46,211 nt of DNA from CAYUHJ01 sp964444365 (GTDB lineage: Bacteria; Planctomycetota; Planctomycetia; Gemmatales; Gemmataceae). The notes beneath the pieces were generated by a model that saw only the letters and a program-made list of their open reading frames with translations, ran no database searches and had not been told where the DNA came from. Position 1 is the first letter of the stretch; each line of letters opens with the position of its first letter. Location of the stretch: contig CAYUHJ010000023.1 of the NCBI GenBank assembly GCA_964444365.1, positions 1 through 46,211 on the forward strand. Reading direction: 5' to 3'. Below, one piece after another: positions 1 to 8,461 of this stretch. A program made the translations under genes and the position numbers.

Positions 1-28
1 GTCGGGGGGCGTCACCCGCGGACGCCCG

Positions 29-1498
29 TCACGGGCCGAAGTCGCCGGAGTACTTCTCCCGCATCGCGGCCCGGACCCTGGCCCGCTCGTCGTCGATCTG
101 CTTCCACAGGCGGTTGCGGGAGTCGGTGTCGTCCTTGATGAGCCGCTGCTTCTTCAGGAAGATTTCCCCGGCGTTCGTCTGGGTGACCATCTGCCCGGTG
201 CCGAACCCGCCCCAGCCCCAGCCCATCCCGTGCATGTGCGGGCTGACGACGGCGTACACCTTGTTGTCGAGCTCCTGCCCCTTCAGCGGCAGCCCGGCGA
301 GGGACGCCGCCATCACGTGCAGCCGGGCCGCCGTGCCGCGGCCGAAGTCGACGACGGCCGGGTCGACGTTCAGCACGGACATCGACTCGATCCGGTTCGC
401 GGCCGTCTCGTGCCAGAGGGCGGTGCGGCCGAGGTCGTCCAGGTTGACCCCCCGCCGGCGGAGGTTCTCGGTCTGCTGGTTCACCGCCCGGAAGTACCGC
501 CGCGTCGCGTCCGGGCTGATCTGGTTCGGCACGACCGGCACGTCGTCCCCGATGCTGTGCAGCGGGATGCTGAAGATCGACAGCACCTTCGACAGGTCCG
601 CGTCGCCGATCTTGAACGTCAGAATCACGGACCGGGCCTCGACCGTCGGGGTGGACCCGACCACGTCCTCGAGCATCGCGCCGTTCCGCTCCAGCACCTC
701 GACGACCAGGTTCTTGAACGCCTCCGGCTTGAACCGGGGCTCGGCGCGGCCGTCGAACAGGATGCGGGCGTCGATGCCGTCGTTGCGGATGTTCGCGGTG
801 AACCGCACGCCGCGCAGGCCCGTCAGGAACGTCTGGATGGCGGCCGCGTCCGGGTTGTCCTTCAGCGACGGGCTCAGCGCGACCAGCGCCCGCGCCTTCT
901 TCTCCCCGATCAGGTCCGCGGTGTCGATCCCGACGAACACGTGGTTGGTGCGGCCGGACCGGAAGATGCTCTGGTTCATGTACACGCTCAGCGGCGACCG
1001 CCGGGAGTCCTTCGCGTGCCGGATCCACTTCCCGACGTCCGGCTTGTGGTCGGTCCGCATCGCCCCGACGACGTTGTCCGCGAGCGGGAACAGGTAGTTG
1101 ACGTCGTCCGGGCAGGCGACGACCTCGTCCTCGCCGATGGTGGTGACTTCGCCGCCGTGCAGCTTCGCGAGCCGTTCGAGGTCGACCGCCTCCCGCAGCG
1201 GGACGACGGCCACGGTCGGGCCGAAGCCGGGGCGGGTCGGGGTGATCTCGGTGGCGAGCATGATCCGCTGGACCGACGGGTGGACGGGGATCGCCCCGGC
1301 GAGAAACTCCTTCGCGTCGGCCTTCCCCCAGCCCTCCCGCTCGGCCCGGGGGGACGCGAGCATCGCCCGGACGTTCAGCACGGCGACCGTGTTGAACTGG
1401 TCCGGCAGGAAGCGGGCCAGGTCTTCGGCGTCGACGGCGGCGGGGGCGGGCCGGGTCGCGGCGGCGGCGACCAGCAGGGCCAGGGCCAGGCGGGACAT
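29..1498 (-). CDS. secreted protein of unknown function (489 aa)
   Basis: I do not recognise the family. The start is the ATG at 1498, because it opens a clear signal peptide (MSRLALALLVAAAATRPAPA) right after a region that does not look coding in this frame. The mature part begins with 'DLARFLPDQFNTVAVLNV', a pattern I associate with planctomycete periplasmic proteins of unknown role. The C-terminal 50 residues are charged and probably helical (FLKKQRLIKD, RARVRAAMREKY), preceded by a Gly/Met/Trp-rich stretch (HMHGMGWGWGGFGTG). No catalytic motif is visible. It is transcribed away from the VanZ-like gene on the plus strand, so the 130-bp gap to 1628 should hold two divergent promoters. The reading frame is certain; the function is unknown. 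Confidence 0.8.
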   Translation of the reverse strand: MSRLALALLVAAAATRPAPAAVDAEDLARFLPDQFNTVAVLNVRAMLASPRAEREGWGKADAKEFLAGAIPVHPSVQRIMLATEITPTRPGFGPTVAVVPLREAVDLERLAKLHGGEVTTIGEDEVVACPDDVNYLFPLADNVVGAMRTDHKPDVGKWIRHAKDSRRSPLSVYMNQSIFRSGRTNHVFVGIDTADLIGEKKARALVALSPSLKDNPDAAAIQTFLTGLRGVRFTANIRNDGIDARILFDGRAEPRFKPEAFKNLVVEVLERNGAMLEDVVGSTPTVEARSVILTFKIGDADLSKVLSIFSIPLHSIGDDVPVVPNQISPDATRRYFRAVNQQTENLRRRGVNLDDLGRTALWHETAANRIESMSVLNVDPAVVDFGRGTAARLHVMAASLAGLPLKGQELDNKVYAVVSPHMHGMGWGWGGFGTGQMVTQTNAGEIFLKKQRLIKDDTDSRNRLWKQIDDERARVRAAMREKYSGDFGP

Positions 1499-1627
1499 GA
1501 GGGGCTCCGGGTGGGATTTCGGCGATACCGTGAGGATACCAGCCGCGGGAACCGGGGAAAGCCCCGGCCGGCGGGTGGCCCGGCCGCTATCCTGTCCCGG
1601 ACCGCGTCCCGCCGCCGAGGGTCGACC

Positions 1628-2062
1628 GTGTCCCCGAGAGTCCGCGTCCGCCGTCGCGTCCCCGTCCGATCGAAGTGGCGGGCAGTGCTGCCGTTCGCCG
1701 CGTTCGCGTTCTTCCTCGCCGCCTGGACGTGGGAGCTCCTCGCGGAGAACCCCGTCCCCCCGGAGGTGTCCGCCCTCATCCCGAACGAGTGGAAGTTCTG
1801 GCTGGCGAAGGGGCTGCACGTCGTCGGGTACGCCTTCCTCACCGGGCTGGCGGCGCTGCTGCCGGTCCCCCGGCTGTACTTCTGGCTGGCGGTGGCACTG
1901 CTGGCGCTGCACGGGGTCGCCACGGAAGTCGGGCAGACGTTCGTGAACGGCCGGCACGGGTCCGTCCGAGACGTCCTCCTGGACTGGGCCGGCGTGGGAA
2001 TCGGGCTCGGGGTCGTCTGGGTCGTGCAGTGGTATCGCCGCGACCCCTACGCGTGGGATTAA
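1628..2062 (+). CDS. VanZ-like membrane protein
   Basis: A 144-aa integral membrane protein with four predicted helices: about residues 19-36 (LPFAAFAFFLAAWTWELL), 60-78 (LHVVGYAFLTGLAALLPV), 81-98 (YFWLAVALLALHGVATE) and 118-137 (DWAGVGIGLGVVWVVQW). The segment between helices 3 and 4 reads EVGQTFVNGRHGSVRDVLLD, which matches the VanZ-family pattern (E-x-x-Q, G-R-x-x-S-x-x-D, then a Gly-rich helix). VanZ proteins are linked to teicoplanin resistance in enterococci, but most relatives in other phyla have no known role. The GTG at 1628 gives a short basic N-terminus before helix 1; the open frame continues far upstream but that part looks non-coding. Family fairly sure, role unknown. Confidence 0.75.
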   Translation: MSPRVRVRRRVPVRSKWRAVLPFAAFAFFLAAWTWELLAENPVPPEVSALIPNEWKFWLAKGLHVVGYAFLTGLAALLPVPRLYFWLAVALLALHGVATEVGQTFVNGRHGSVRDVLLDWAGVGIGLGVVWVVQWYRRDPYAWD

Positions 2063-2235
2063 CCCGCACGACCGGCCCGGCTCGTTCGCCACCACTTCCC
2101 CAGGCCGGCGAGGCGGAACAATCGCTACCGCTCCTGCGTCCGGACTTTCTCGCGCCTCAGTCCGGATCGGTGCGAATCTTCCCGTTCGGGCCGCGGCCGC
2201 CGTCGAGTTGATTCCCCGCGGCGTTCGATGCCATT

Positions 2236-2262
2236 CCCGTCGGCGATTGTCCTGCCGACGGG
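2236..2262 (+). promoter_or_regulatory. leader hairpin upstream of the beta-barrel gene
   Basis: A 9-bp perfect stem (CCCGTCGGC / GCCGACGGG, 9-nt loop) lies about 50 bp before the start of the porin gene at 2314. The rest of the 250-bp gap from 2063 shows no gene. The stem could be a weak terminator for the VanZ-like gene or a 5' leader structure for the porin mRNA; the sequence does not decide. Confidence 0.3.
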
Positions 2263-2313
2263 CCGGGCCAGGAACGCCCGCGCCTCGGTCGCACGAAAAG
2301 GAGTTCGCACCAC

Positions 2314-3684
2314 ATGGCACGCACGTTCGCCACGGCGGGGGGCCTCGCCGTCCTGCTCGGCTGGGGGCTGACCGCCGGCGCTCAGGACGCCCCCCGGCCG
2401 CTCCCGACGGCCCCGGTCCTGCCGCCGGTGACGGCCCCGGCCGCCGGCCTGCCGATTCCGGTCCCCGACGCCGTCCCCGAGGAGGCCCCCGCCCGCCGGT
2501 CCGGGCTGGAGTCGCACTCGCTGCCCGCGGAAATCGCCGAAGACACCGCCGCCCCGTCCGCCCGCGGCTACGGCCCCACCGCCGTGGACGACGTCGGCTT
2601 CCTGAAGACGCTGCTGTCCGGCGTGCCCGCCATCGCCAACGGCACCATCCGCACGTTCGGTTGGCTCGAAGGCGGGTACACCGGGTCATCCACCGGCACC
2701 GGCCCGCTGTCGGTCCAGCCCCGGCAGAACCTGTACGGGAACGAGTTCATCGTCAACCAGATCGGCCTCGTGGTCCAGAAGCCGTTGAAGCAGGACCAGC
2801 TCGACTGGGGCTTCAACATCCGGTACTTCGCCGGGGCGGACGCGGCCCTCGGCCAGCCGCTGGGCGGGATCGACGACCCGCCCGGGAACGCCCGGTTCGG
2901 CCAGGACTTCCGCGACCTGTACGTGTCGGCCCACCTGCCCATCCTGACCGACGGCGGCGTGAACCTGAAGGTCGGGCGGATGAACTCCATCATCGGGTGG
3001 AACGGGTTCCTGGCCCCGTACCGGCCGTTTTACTCCAGCGACTACCAGTTCTTTTACTCGCAGGACGGCGCGTTCACCGGGGCCCTCGCCCAGCTCGTCG
3101 TCAACGACCAGCTGGACGTGTGGAGCGGGATGACGTTCGGGGCGAACACGTTCTTCACCAAGCGGAGCAGCAACTCGATCTGCTACATCGGCCAGGTCAA
3201 CTACTGGCTGACGACCGAGAAGCGGACCCGCTTGACCGCGTCGACGCACCTCGGGCCGGACGCGATCTTCGCCGCGCCCGGGCTGAACGGGGACTTCGTC
3301 AGCATGTTCGAGCTGCGGGTCCAGCAGAACTGGAGCGAGAAGTTCACCCAGGTCGTGCAGTCCAACTTCGGGTGGGACACGAACACCGCCGTCGGAACGG
3401 GGTCGTGGTTCGGCATCTACACGGTCGGCATCTACCACCTGAACTGCGAGTGGGACGTGCTCGCCCGCGGCGAGTGGTTCCGCGACGTCCGGGGCACCCG
3501 GACCGGGACCGACACCGACTACTCCGAGGTGACGCTCGGCCTGAACTGGCACCCGAACGCGTGGCTGGAGCTCCGCCCGGAAATCCGCGGCGACTTCGCC
3601 GGCGCACCCGCCTACGGCAACAACGGGACCCGGACCGACCGCAACCAGCTGACGGGGGCGATGAGCTTCCTGATCAAGTTCTGA
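2314..3684 (+). CDS. outer-membrane beta-barrel protein (BBP2/OmpL-like)
   Basis: A 456-aa protein with a signal peptide (MARTFATAGGLAVLLGWGLTAG then AQD), a Pro/Ala-rich linker to about residue 70, and then a domain of alternating aromatic beta strands. It opens with 'TFGWLEGGYTGSSTG', has conserved-looking 'NEFIVNQIGLVVQKPL' and 'VGRMNSIIGWNGF', and ends in a strand closing with F (MSFLIKF), typical of barrel insertion signals. This agrees with putative porin-2 (BBP2) proteins, frequent in planctomycetes, which probably form outer-membrane channels. A Shine-Dalgarno AAGGAG sits about 12 nt upstream of the ATG. A strong hairpin follows the stop codon, so the gene is probably transcribed alone. 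Substrate unknown. Confidence 0.8.
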   Translation: MARTFATAGGLAVLLGWGLTAGAQDAPRPLPTAPVLPPVTAPAAGLPIPVPDAVPEEAPARRSGLESHSLPAEIAEDTAAPSARGYGPTAVDDVGFLKTLLSGVPAIANGTIRTFGWLEGGYTGSSTGTGPLSVQPRQNLYGNEFIVNQIGLVVQKPLKQDQLDWGFNIRYFAGADAALGQPLGGIDDPPGNARFGQDFRDLYVSAHLPILTDGGVNLKVGRMNSIIGWNGFLAPYRPFYSSDYQFFYSQDGAFTGALAQLVVNDQLDVWSGMTFGANTFFTKRSSNSICYIGQVNYWLTTEKRTRLTASTHLGPDAIFAAPGLNGDFVSMFELRVQQNWSEKFTQVVQSNFGWDTNTAVGTGSWFGIYTVGIYHLNCEWDVLARGEWFRDVRGTRTGTDTDYSEVTLGLNWHPNAWLELRPEIRGDFAGAPAYGNNGTRTDRNQLTGAMSFLIKF

Positions 3685-3705
3685 TCCGGGGTCGGCGACC
3701 GAAGC

Positions 3706-3748
3706 GCCCGCGGCCGTCGAACCCCACCGGGGTTCGACGGCCGCGGGC
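3706..3748 (+). terminator. 20-bp perfect hairpin after the porin gene
   Basis: A perfect 20-bp inverted repeat (3706-3725 and 3729-3748) with a 3-nt loop lies 22 nt after the porin stop codon. There is no U-tract. A transcription-termination or mRNA-end role is inferred from position; similar long stems follow other genes in this window (15974-16023, 17891-17938). Confidence 0.6.
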
Positions 3749-3800
3749 ATTGACTTGAGTGTCGATATCGACAGCGTATCTTGTCAGAGATGACGCTCTC

Positions 3801-3857
3801 TTGTGGCACCGGCCTCTGGCCGGTGCCGGCTCCACCGGCCAGAGGCCGGTGCCACAA
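3801..3857. repeat. REP-like double palindrome
   Basis: A perfect 25-bp inverted repeat (3801-3825 and 3833-3857, 7-nt spacer). Each arm is itself nearly palindromic (CACCGGCC-TCT-GGCCGGTG), so the unit can form one long or two short hairpins, as REP/BIME elements do. It lies between the convergent porin and alkylsulfatase genes and could also end both transcripts. I saw no second copy in this window. Confidence 0.5.
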
Positions 3858-3904
3858 ATCAAAAAGTGCCGACGGAAAACACGTTGTCGATCGCGGTCGG
3901 CTCC

Positions 3905-6016
3905 TCACTCCGCGATCGCCGGGCGGGGAACCGCCTCGTAGTCCTTGGCCTTGGCGACCGGGTCGGCCTTCGCCTTCGTGCCCGGCATGATCTCGAACCG
4001 CGGGTCGAACTCGACGAACGTGGCCGCGAGCTTGGCCAGGACGGTCACGTCCCCGGCGACCTTCGCGGTGCCGTCCTTGATCTGGGCGTCGAGGGTCTTC
4101 GCCCCCGTCATCGTCTGTTCCAGGTCGGCCCGGTTGATCGTGAGGGCGAGGTCCGGCTGGGCGGCGACGAACCCCTTGATGTTGGTGAGGGTCGCGTTCT
4201 CCAGCTCGATCAGGAACTTGTCGCCGGTGTCCGGGGTGACGAGGTTGATGGTGAACCGCAGCCCATCGGCCTTGCGGCTGTCCATCCGGATGGCGAGGAA
4301 GTTGAGGAACATCTCGGTGGACATCGCGCGGATCACGTCCGGGCTGCTGGAGCTGGCCGTCGCGCCCGCGGGGATGCCGGCGCGGAGTTCGTAGGCGGCC
4401 GCGAGGAAGCTGTTCCGCAGCCCCGGGTTCTCCTGCTGGTAGCCGATCTGCTCGAGCACGTCCGCCAGCAGGTCCTTCGCCGGCTGGTTCTGCGGCTCGG
4501 CCTGGACGAGCTTGTTCAGCGGCTCCTGGGCGAGCCGGTAGTCCCCCGCGTCGTGCAGGGCCCGCGCCTTCGCCAGGATCTTCTCGGACCCGCCCATCAT
4601 CTCCACGAACAGTTTCGCGGACTCGTGCTGCGGGGCGGGGATCAGCGTCGTCGGGTTGCAGTCCCAGAACCCGAGGTACCGCTGGACGACGCCCCGGCTG
4701 TTGTGCTCCGGGGACCCGTGGTACCCGCGGCAGTGCCACTGGGCGAGCAGGCTCTTCGGCAGCCGGTAGACGTTGTGGATCTCGTTGATCGTCACGCCCC
4801 GGTTCGCCAGGTGGAGTACCTGGTTGTTCATGTTCGCGTACAGGTCCCGCTGGGCGCGGAGCACTTCCTGAATCCGGGCGTTGCCCCACCGCGGCCAGTG
4901 GTGGGACGCGAACATCACCTCGGCCTCGACGCCGAACCGGTGCAGGGCCTCCGCGATGTACTTCGACCACCGCAGCGGGTCGCGGACCGGGGCCCCGCGG
5001 AGGGTGTAGATGTTGTGCAGCGTGGCCGTCACGTTCTCGGCCATCCACAGGGCCTTCAGGCCGGGGAGGTAGGTGTTCATCTCGGACGGGGCCTCGGTCC
5101 CCGGCGTGTTCTGGAAGACCATCTTCACGCCGTCCACCTCGAACTCCTCGACGTCCTTCTCGACGATCCGGGTCGGGGCGATGAGCCCGGTCGCGCCGGC
5201 CGAGCCCGCCTGCCCGAGCCCCTGGCCGACGAACCCGTAGGGGCTGGCGGGGAGCAGCATCCCGTACTGGTAGAACAGCCGCCGGTTCATGACGTTGCCG
5301 GCGTACACGTTCTCCGAGATGGTGTGGTCCAAAAAGTCCCGCGGGGCGATGACCGGAACCTTGCCGGCCCGGACGTCCTTCTCGTCGACGACCCCGCGGA
5401 CCCCGCCCCAGTGGTCGACGTGCGAGTGCGAATAGATCACCGCGGAGACGGGCAGCTTGGCCCCGACGTGCTCCTGGAACAGGGCCCACGCGGCGCGGGC
5501 CGTCTCCGCGCTGACCATCACGTCGTACACGATCCAGCCGGTCTTGCCCCGGATGAACGTGATGTTCGCGAGGTCGAAGCCCCGCACCTGATAGATGCCG
5601 GGGACGACCTCGTACAGCCCGTAGTTGTTGTTCAACACGGACTGGCGGAGCAGCGACGGGTGGACGCTGTCGAACTCGGCCTGCTTCTCCAGGAACTGGA
5701 ACCGGGCCATGTCCCAGGCCGTGTGCCCGGCGTCGGCGGGGATCTTGAGCGGCTTCATCGGGGCGAGGAAGCCCTTCTTCTGCTCGTCGAGGTCGCGCCG
5801 GTCCGCGAGCGGCAGCGCCTCCTTCGCCTTCTTCAGGACCTCGGCCGTGAACTTCGACGGGGCCTTCCCCTTGGGGTGGAAGTGGCCCGGCACCGGGGCG
5901 GGCGTCGGGGCGGGCTCCTCCCCGCGGGCGGGGGAATCGTCGAGCAGGCCGCCGGTGACGGCGAACGCGGTCCCCGCCGCCGGGAGGGACCGGATGAACT
6001 CGCGACGGGTCGTCAT
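3905..6016 (-). CDS. Tat-exported alkyl/aryl-sulfatase-like metallo-beta-lactamase-fold hydrolase
   Basis: A 703-aa protein of the SdsA1/BDS1 type. The N-terminus (TTRREFIRSLPAAGTAFAVTGG) is a twin-arginine signal, so it is exported folded. The metal site appears as YSHSHVDHWGG near residue 200 (the HxHxDH motif), with further conserved-looking blocks 'NTPGTEAPSEMNTYLP' and 'ASHHWPRWGN', then a helical dimerisation segment and a C-terminal SCP2-like region with 'NLVTPDTGDKFLIELEN'. Family members cleave primary alkyl sulfates such as SDS, using two zinc ions, releasing sulfate and an alcohol. Length fits the family (about 630-700 aa). It starts only 28 nt after the ureD stop codon on the same strand, so it may be read through from the urease genes. 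Family assignment strong; natural substrate unknown. Confidence 0.88.
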   Translation of the reverse strand: MTTRREFIRSLPAAGTAFAVTGGLLDDSPARGEEPAPTPAPVPGHFHPKGKAPSKFTAEVLKKAKEALPLADRRDLDEQKKGFLAPMKPLKIPADAGHTAWDMARFQFLEKQAEFDSVHPSLLRQSVLNNNYGLYEVVPGIYQVRGFDLANITFIRGKTGWIVYDVMVSAETARAAWALFQEHVGAKLPVSAVIYSHSHVDHWGGVRGVVDEKDVRAGKVPVIAPRDFLDHTISENVYAGNVMNRRLFYQYGMLLPASPYGFVGQGLGQAGSAGATGLIAPTRIVEKDVEEFEVDGVKMVFQNTPGTEAPSEMNTYLPGLKALWMAENVTATLHNIYTLRGAPVRDPLRWSKYIAEALHRFGVEAEVMFASHHWPRWGNARIQEVLRAQRDLYANMNNQVLHLANRGVTINEIHNVYRLPKSLLAQWHCRGYHGSPEHNSRGVVQRYLGFWDCNPTTLIPAPQHESAKLFVEMMGGSEKILAKARALHDAGDYRLAQEPLNKLVQAEPQNQPAKDLLADVLEQIGYQQENPGLRNSFLAAAYELRAGIPAGATASSSSPDVIRAMSTEMFLNFLAIRMDSRKADGLRFTINLVTPDTGDKFLIELENATLTNIKGFVAAQPDLALTINRADLEQTMTGAKTLDAQIKDGTAKVAGDVTVLAKLAATFVEFDPRFEIMPGTKAKADPVAKAKDYEAVPRPAIAE

Positions 6017-6044
6017 GGGGGGCTCCGGAAGGGACGGCGGGCGG

Positions 6045-6986
6045 TCACCCGGGCTGCCCGACGGGTTTGGAGAACCAGTGGTTGGACGAGAGGTCGGTCG
6101 AGTCGAGCAGCCACGGCCGGGCGGCCGGCCCGCCGGTCCACTCGCCGGCGACGCGCATCGCGGTCCGGACGAGGTCGGTCGTGACCGGGCCGGGGTGGCC
6201 GACCCAGCGGACGCAGCTCGCGCCTTCGCCCAGGCGGAACACCGCCCGCCGGGTGCCCGGCTCCGCCGCCGCGAGCGATTCGGGCAGCGGCCCGGCGACG
6301 AACAGGCTTGCGGCCGCGAGTTCGCCGCCGAAGTACCACGCGGCGGTCGCGGCGTCCCACGGGCCGTCCCACCGGAACCGGTCGCGGTAGACGAGGTGCC
6401 CGTCCCGCCGGGCTTCGAAGTCCTGGACGATCCGGTCGAACCGGAACCGCTCGGACAGGACGCCGCGGTCGTACCGGCCGGCGAGCCAGATGTCCCCCCA
6501 GATCATCTTCGCGGTGGGCGCGAGGTTCACCCGGCCGCGCTGGTAGAAGCGGCTCCCGTGGTACGGGATCGTCGGCCCCGGCAGCACGACCAGGACCGCG
6601 TCGTCCTCGACCGTCACGGCCCAGTTCTGGGCGGCGAAACTCTGCCCCGCGGGGTGGACCCGCGACGCGGCCTGGCCCGTGACGACGGCGCGGGTGCCGG
6701 TCCGGGCGACGACCTCGTACAGGTGCCCGTCCCCGTCCATCAGCCCGGTGGTCAGGGTGATGAGGTACAGCAGCGAGGCGGGCTCGCGGTCGAAGTCGAA
6801 CGACGGGAGCACCCGGAGCGGGATCTGCTGGTACAGCGTCCCGACCCGGGTCACGTCGCCGTCGCGGACGAGTTCGATCCGGGCCCCGCCGACGCGGGCG
6901 GCCGGGTCGCCGGTCGCCTCCAGGCCGCGGAACTCGGGGGGCGTTACGAACTCGGCACGTGTGATGCCAGCTGCTCCCGGACCCAC
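6045..6986 (-). CDS. ureD: urease accessory protein UreD
   Basis: UreD (UreH) is the scaffold that binds the urease apoprotein and, with UreF and UreG, helps load nickel into the active site. Family-like stretches are visible: 'LYQQIPLRVLPSF', 'LLYLITLTTGLMDGD', 'RVHPAGQSFAAQNW', 'PTIPYHGSRFYQRGRVNL' and 'KMIWGDIWLAGRY'. There is no ATG near the expected start. The GTG at 6986 is the best in-frame choice and makes the gene overlap the 3' end of ureG by 43 bp; a start a few codons further in is also possible. Length with this start is 313 aa, slightly long for the family. The tight overlap with ureG argues for translational coupling and equal expression. Confidence 0.85.
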   Translation of the reverse strand: MGPGAAGITRAEFVTPPEFRGLEATGDPAARVGGARIELVRDGDVTRVGTLYQQIPLRVLPSFDFDREPASLLYLITLTTGLMDGDGHLYEVVARTGTRAVVTGQAASRVHPAGQSFAAQNWAVTVEDDAVLVVLPGPTIPYHGSRFYQRGRVNLAPTAKMIWGDIWLAGRYDRGVLSERFRFDRIVQDFEARRDGHLVYRDRFRWDGPWDAATAAWYFGGELAAASLFVAGPLPESLAAAEPGTRRAVFRLGEGASCVRWVGHPGPVTTDLVRTAMRVAGEWTGGPAARPWLLDSTDLSSNHWFSKPVGQPG

Positions 6987-7741
6987 GCGACCACCTCCTG
7001 GATGCCCTGCTTCTGCCGCAGGCTGACCATCACGAAGGGCCGCTCGCCCCGCATCTTCAAACTGTCCCGCCTCATCACGTCCAGGTCCGCGCCGACGTGC
7101 GGGGCGAGGTCGATCTTGTTGATCATGAGCAAGTCGCTGTTGCAAATCCCCGGCCCTCCCTTGCGGGGGATCTTGTCCCCCTCGGCCACGTCGATGACGA
7201 AGATGAACTTGTCCGCGAGTTCCCGGGAGAAGACCGCCGTCAGGTTGTCGCCGCCGGACTCGACGATGACCATCTGCAGTTGCGGGATCTGCCGCTGGAA
7301 GTTGCCGACCGCGCTGAGGTTCGCGCTGGCGTCGTCGCGGATGGCCGTGTGCGGGCACCCGCCGGTCTGCACGCCGACGATCCGCTCCAGCGGAAGGGCT
7401 TCCCGCCGGGACAGGAACTCGGCGTCCTCGTGCGTGTAGATGTCGTTGGTGATGACCGCGAGGTTGATCTCGGGCCACAGCTCCTTGCACAGCGTCTCGA
7501 CGAGGGCCGTCTTCCCCGACCCGACCGGGCCGGCGATGCCGAGCGTGAACACCTTCCGCTTCGACCCCGCGTACCGGGCGGGGCCGGCGTGACCGGTGTG
7601 GTCGTGCGTGTGGGCGTGGCCGTGCGGGTCGCGGTGGAAGGCGACGCGGGTCCGGGGCCGCTGCCGGCGGGACGGCGTGCCGAGCGAGCCGTCGGTCGGC
7701 TCAGGAACGGAACATTCGGGCATACAGAAGAGTTTGCTCAT
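6944..7741 (-). CDS. ureG: urease accessory GTPase UreG with His-rich extension
   Basis: UreG is the SIMIBI-class GTPase that delivers nickel to urease. The P-loop GPVGSGKT is at residues 71-78. Other landmarks are 'NDIYTHEDAEFL', the nickel-binding Cys-Pro-His in 'GVQTGGCPHTAIRDD', 'VESGGDNLTAVFS', 'VIDVAEGDKIPRKGGPG' and the guanine-specificity motif in 'LMINKIDLAPHVGADL'. The N-terminal 55 residues are extra compared with the minimal enzyme and contain a His-rich patch (HRDPHGHAHTHDHTGH, residues 36-51) likely to bind nickel. The ATG at 7741 overlaps ureF by 41 bp; ATGs at 7774 and 7723 are alternatives. No ureE is seen in the cluster, so this extension may supply the missing nickel-buffering function (inference). 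Confidence 0.93.
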   Translation of the reverse strand: MSKLFCMPECSVPEPTDGSLGTPSRRQRPRTRVAFHRDPHGHAHTHDHTGHAGPARYAGSKRKVFTLGIAGPVGSGKTALVETLCKELWPEINLAVITNDIYTHEDAEFLSRREALPLERIVGVQTGGCPHTAIRDDASANLSAVGNFQRQIPQLQMVIVESGGDNLTAVFSRELADKFIFVIDVAEGDKIPRKGGPGICNSDLLMINKIDLAPHVGADLDVMRRDSLKMRGERPFVMVSLRQKQGIQEVVAWVREQLASHVPSS

Positions 7742-8366
7742 CGCAAAGGACCTCGTAAAAGGGGCAGCCGGCACCGGCCGCCTCGACCGGGCGGGCGACG
7801 GTGTCCGCGGCCAGCGCGTGAATGTCGTCGTGCAGGTACGCGAGCACCTGCTGGCCGTGCGTGTGGCCGACCGGGATCGCCCGGACGCCGGCCGCGATCA
7901 TCCCGATCGCGGCCTGGTGCAGGTACGCCGTCAGCACCTCCGCGGGTTCGGCCCCGGCGACGGCCCCGAGCAGCCCGAACGCGACCGAGTGGTGCCACCC
8001 GGTCACCCCCGCGTAGGGTTGCAGCCCCGCCGCGGACCACGACCACGTCTGGCCGAGTTCGACCAGCTGCTCGCCCATCTCCCGGCTGGCGGTCCGGATC
8101 GACGGCGGCAGGATCGACACGTCCGCCAGGTGATTCAGGCCCGCGATGTCGTCCGGCGTGCCGGCCCGGTGCGCCCGGCACGCCGCCGCCGCGAGCACCC
8201 CGTCGAGCGGGGCCAGGCAGGTGCGGAGCCAGCGGGACGTCCAGTTCTCCAGCGTCTCGGGGCCGTTGACCAGCCCCTTCGCGATGGCCGCCTCGAGCCC
8301 CCACGAGTGGGTGTAGCCACTGATGGGGAGCGCGGAGTCCGAGATTTGCAGCAAGCGGACGTTCAT
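7701..8366 (-). CDS. ureF: urease accessory protein UreF
   Basis: A 221-aa all-helical accessory protein. It opens with 'LLQISDSALPISGYTHSWGLE', the signature of UreF (S/F-P-x-G-x-x-x-x-S-x-G-L-E), followed by a family-like helix 'SREMGEQLVELGQTW', 'VAFGLLGAVAG' and the C-terminal 'QQVLAYLHDDI'. UreF acts between UreD and UreG in the activation complex and gates GTP hydrolysis and nickel transfer. The ATG at 8366 begins directly with the conserved N-terminus. The coding strand continues into ureG with a 41-bp overlap, so F, G and D form a coupled accessory unit separated from ureC by about 95 bp that hold a hairpin. Confidence 0.93.
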   Translation of the reverse strand: MNVRLLQISDSALPISGYTHSWGLEAAIAKGLVNGPETLENWTSRWLRTCLAPLDGVLAAAACRAHRAGTPDDIAGLNHLADVSILPPSIRTASREMGEQLVELGQTWSWSAAGLQPYAGVTGWHHSVAFGLLGAVAGAEPAEVLTAYLHQAAIGMIAAGVRAIPVGHTHGQQVLAYLHDDIHALAADTVARPVEAAGAGCPFYEVLCDEQTLLYARMFRS

Positions 8367-8428
8367 GGGGAGTTCAAACGCCGGCCGATCCGGGGGGGGC
8401 CGACCTGTCGTTGCCCGGTGAAGAGAGA

Positions 8429-8451
8429 GGTCACACGCGGAGCGTGTGACC
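8429..8451 (-). terminator. hairpin between ureC and ureF
   Basis: A perfect 10-bp stem (GGTCACACGC / GCGTGTGACC, 3-nt loop) just after the ureC stop. It lies inside the operon, so it may protect the ureABC message or partly reduce transcription into the accessory genes, which are needed in smaller amount. Inferred from position. Confidence 0.45.
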
Positions 8452-8461
8452 CACAGGACCG

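Noticed and set aside
230..1627. Long plus-strand open frame leading into the VanZ-like gene
   Set aside because: It is antisense to the secreted-protein gene, very rich in Arg, Val and Asp, and has no domain pattern; only the part from 1628 is real.
3803..6184. 793-aa plus-strand open frame opposite the alkylsulfatase
   Set aside because: Antisense shadow of a gene with a clear family; low-complexity Arg/Val/Leu composition.
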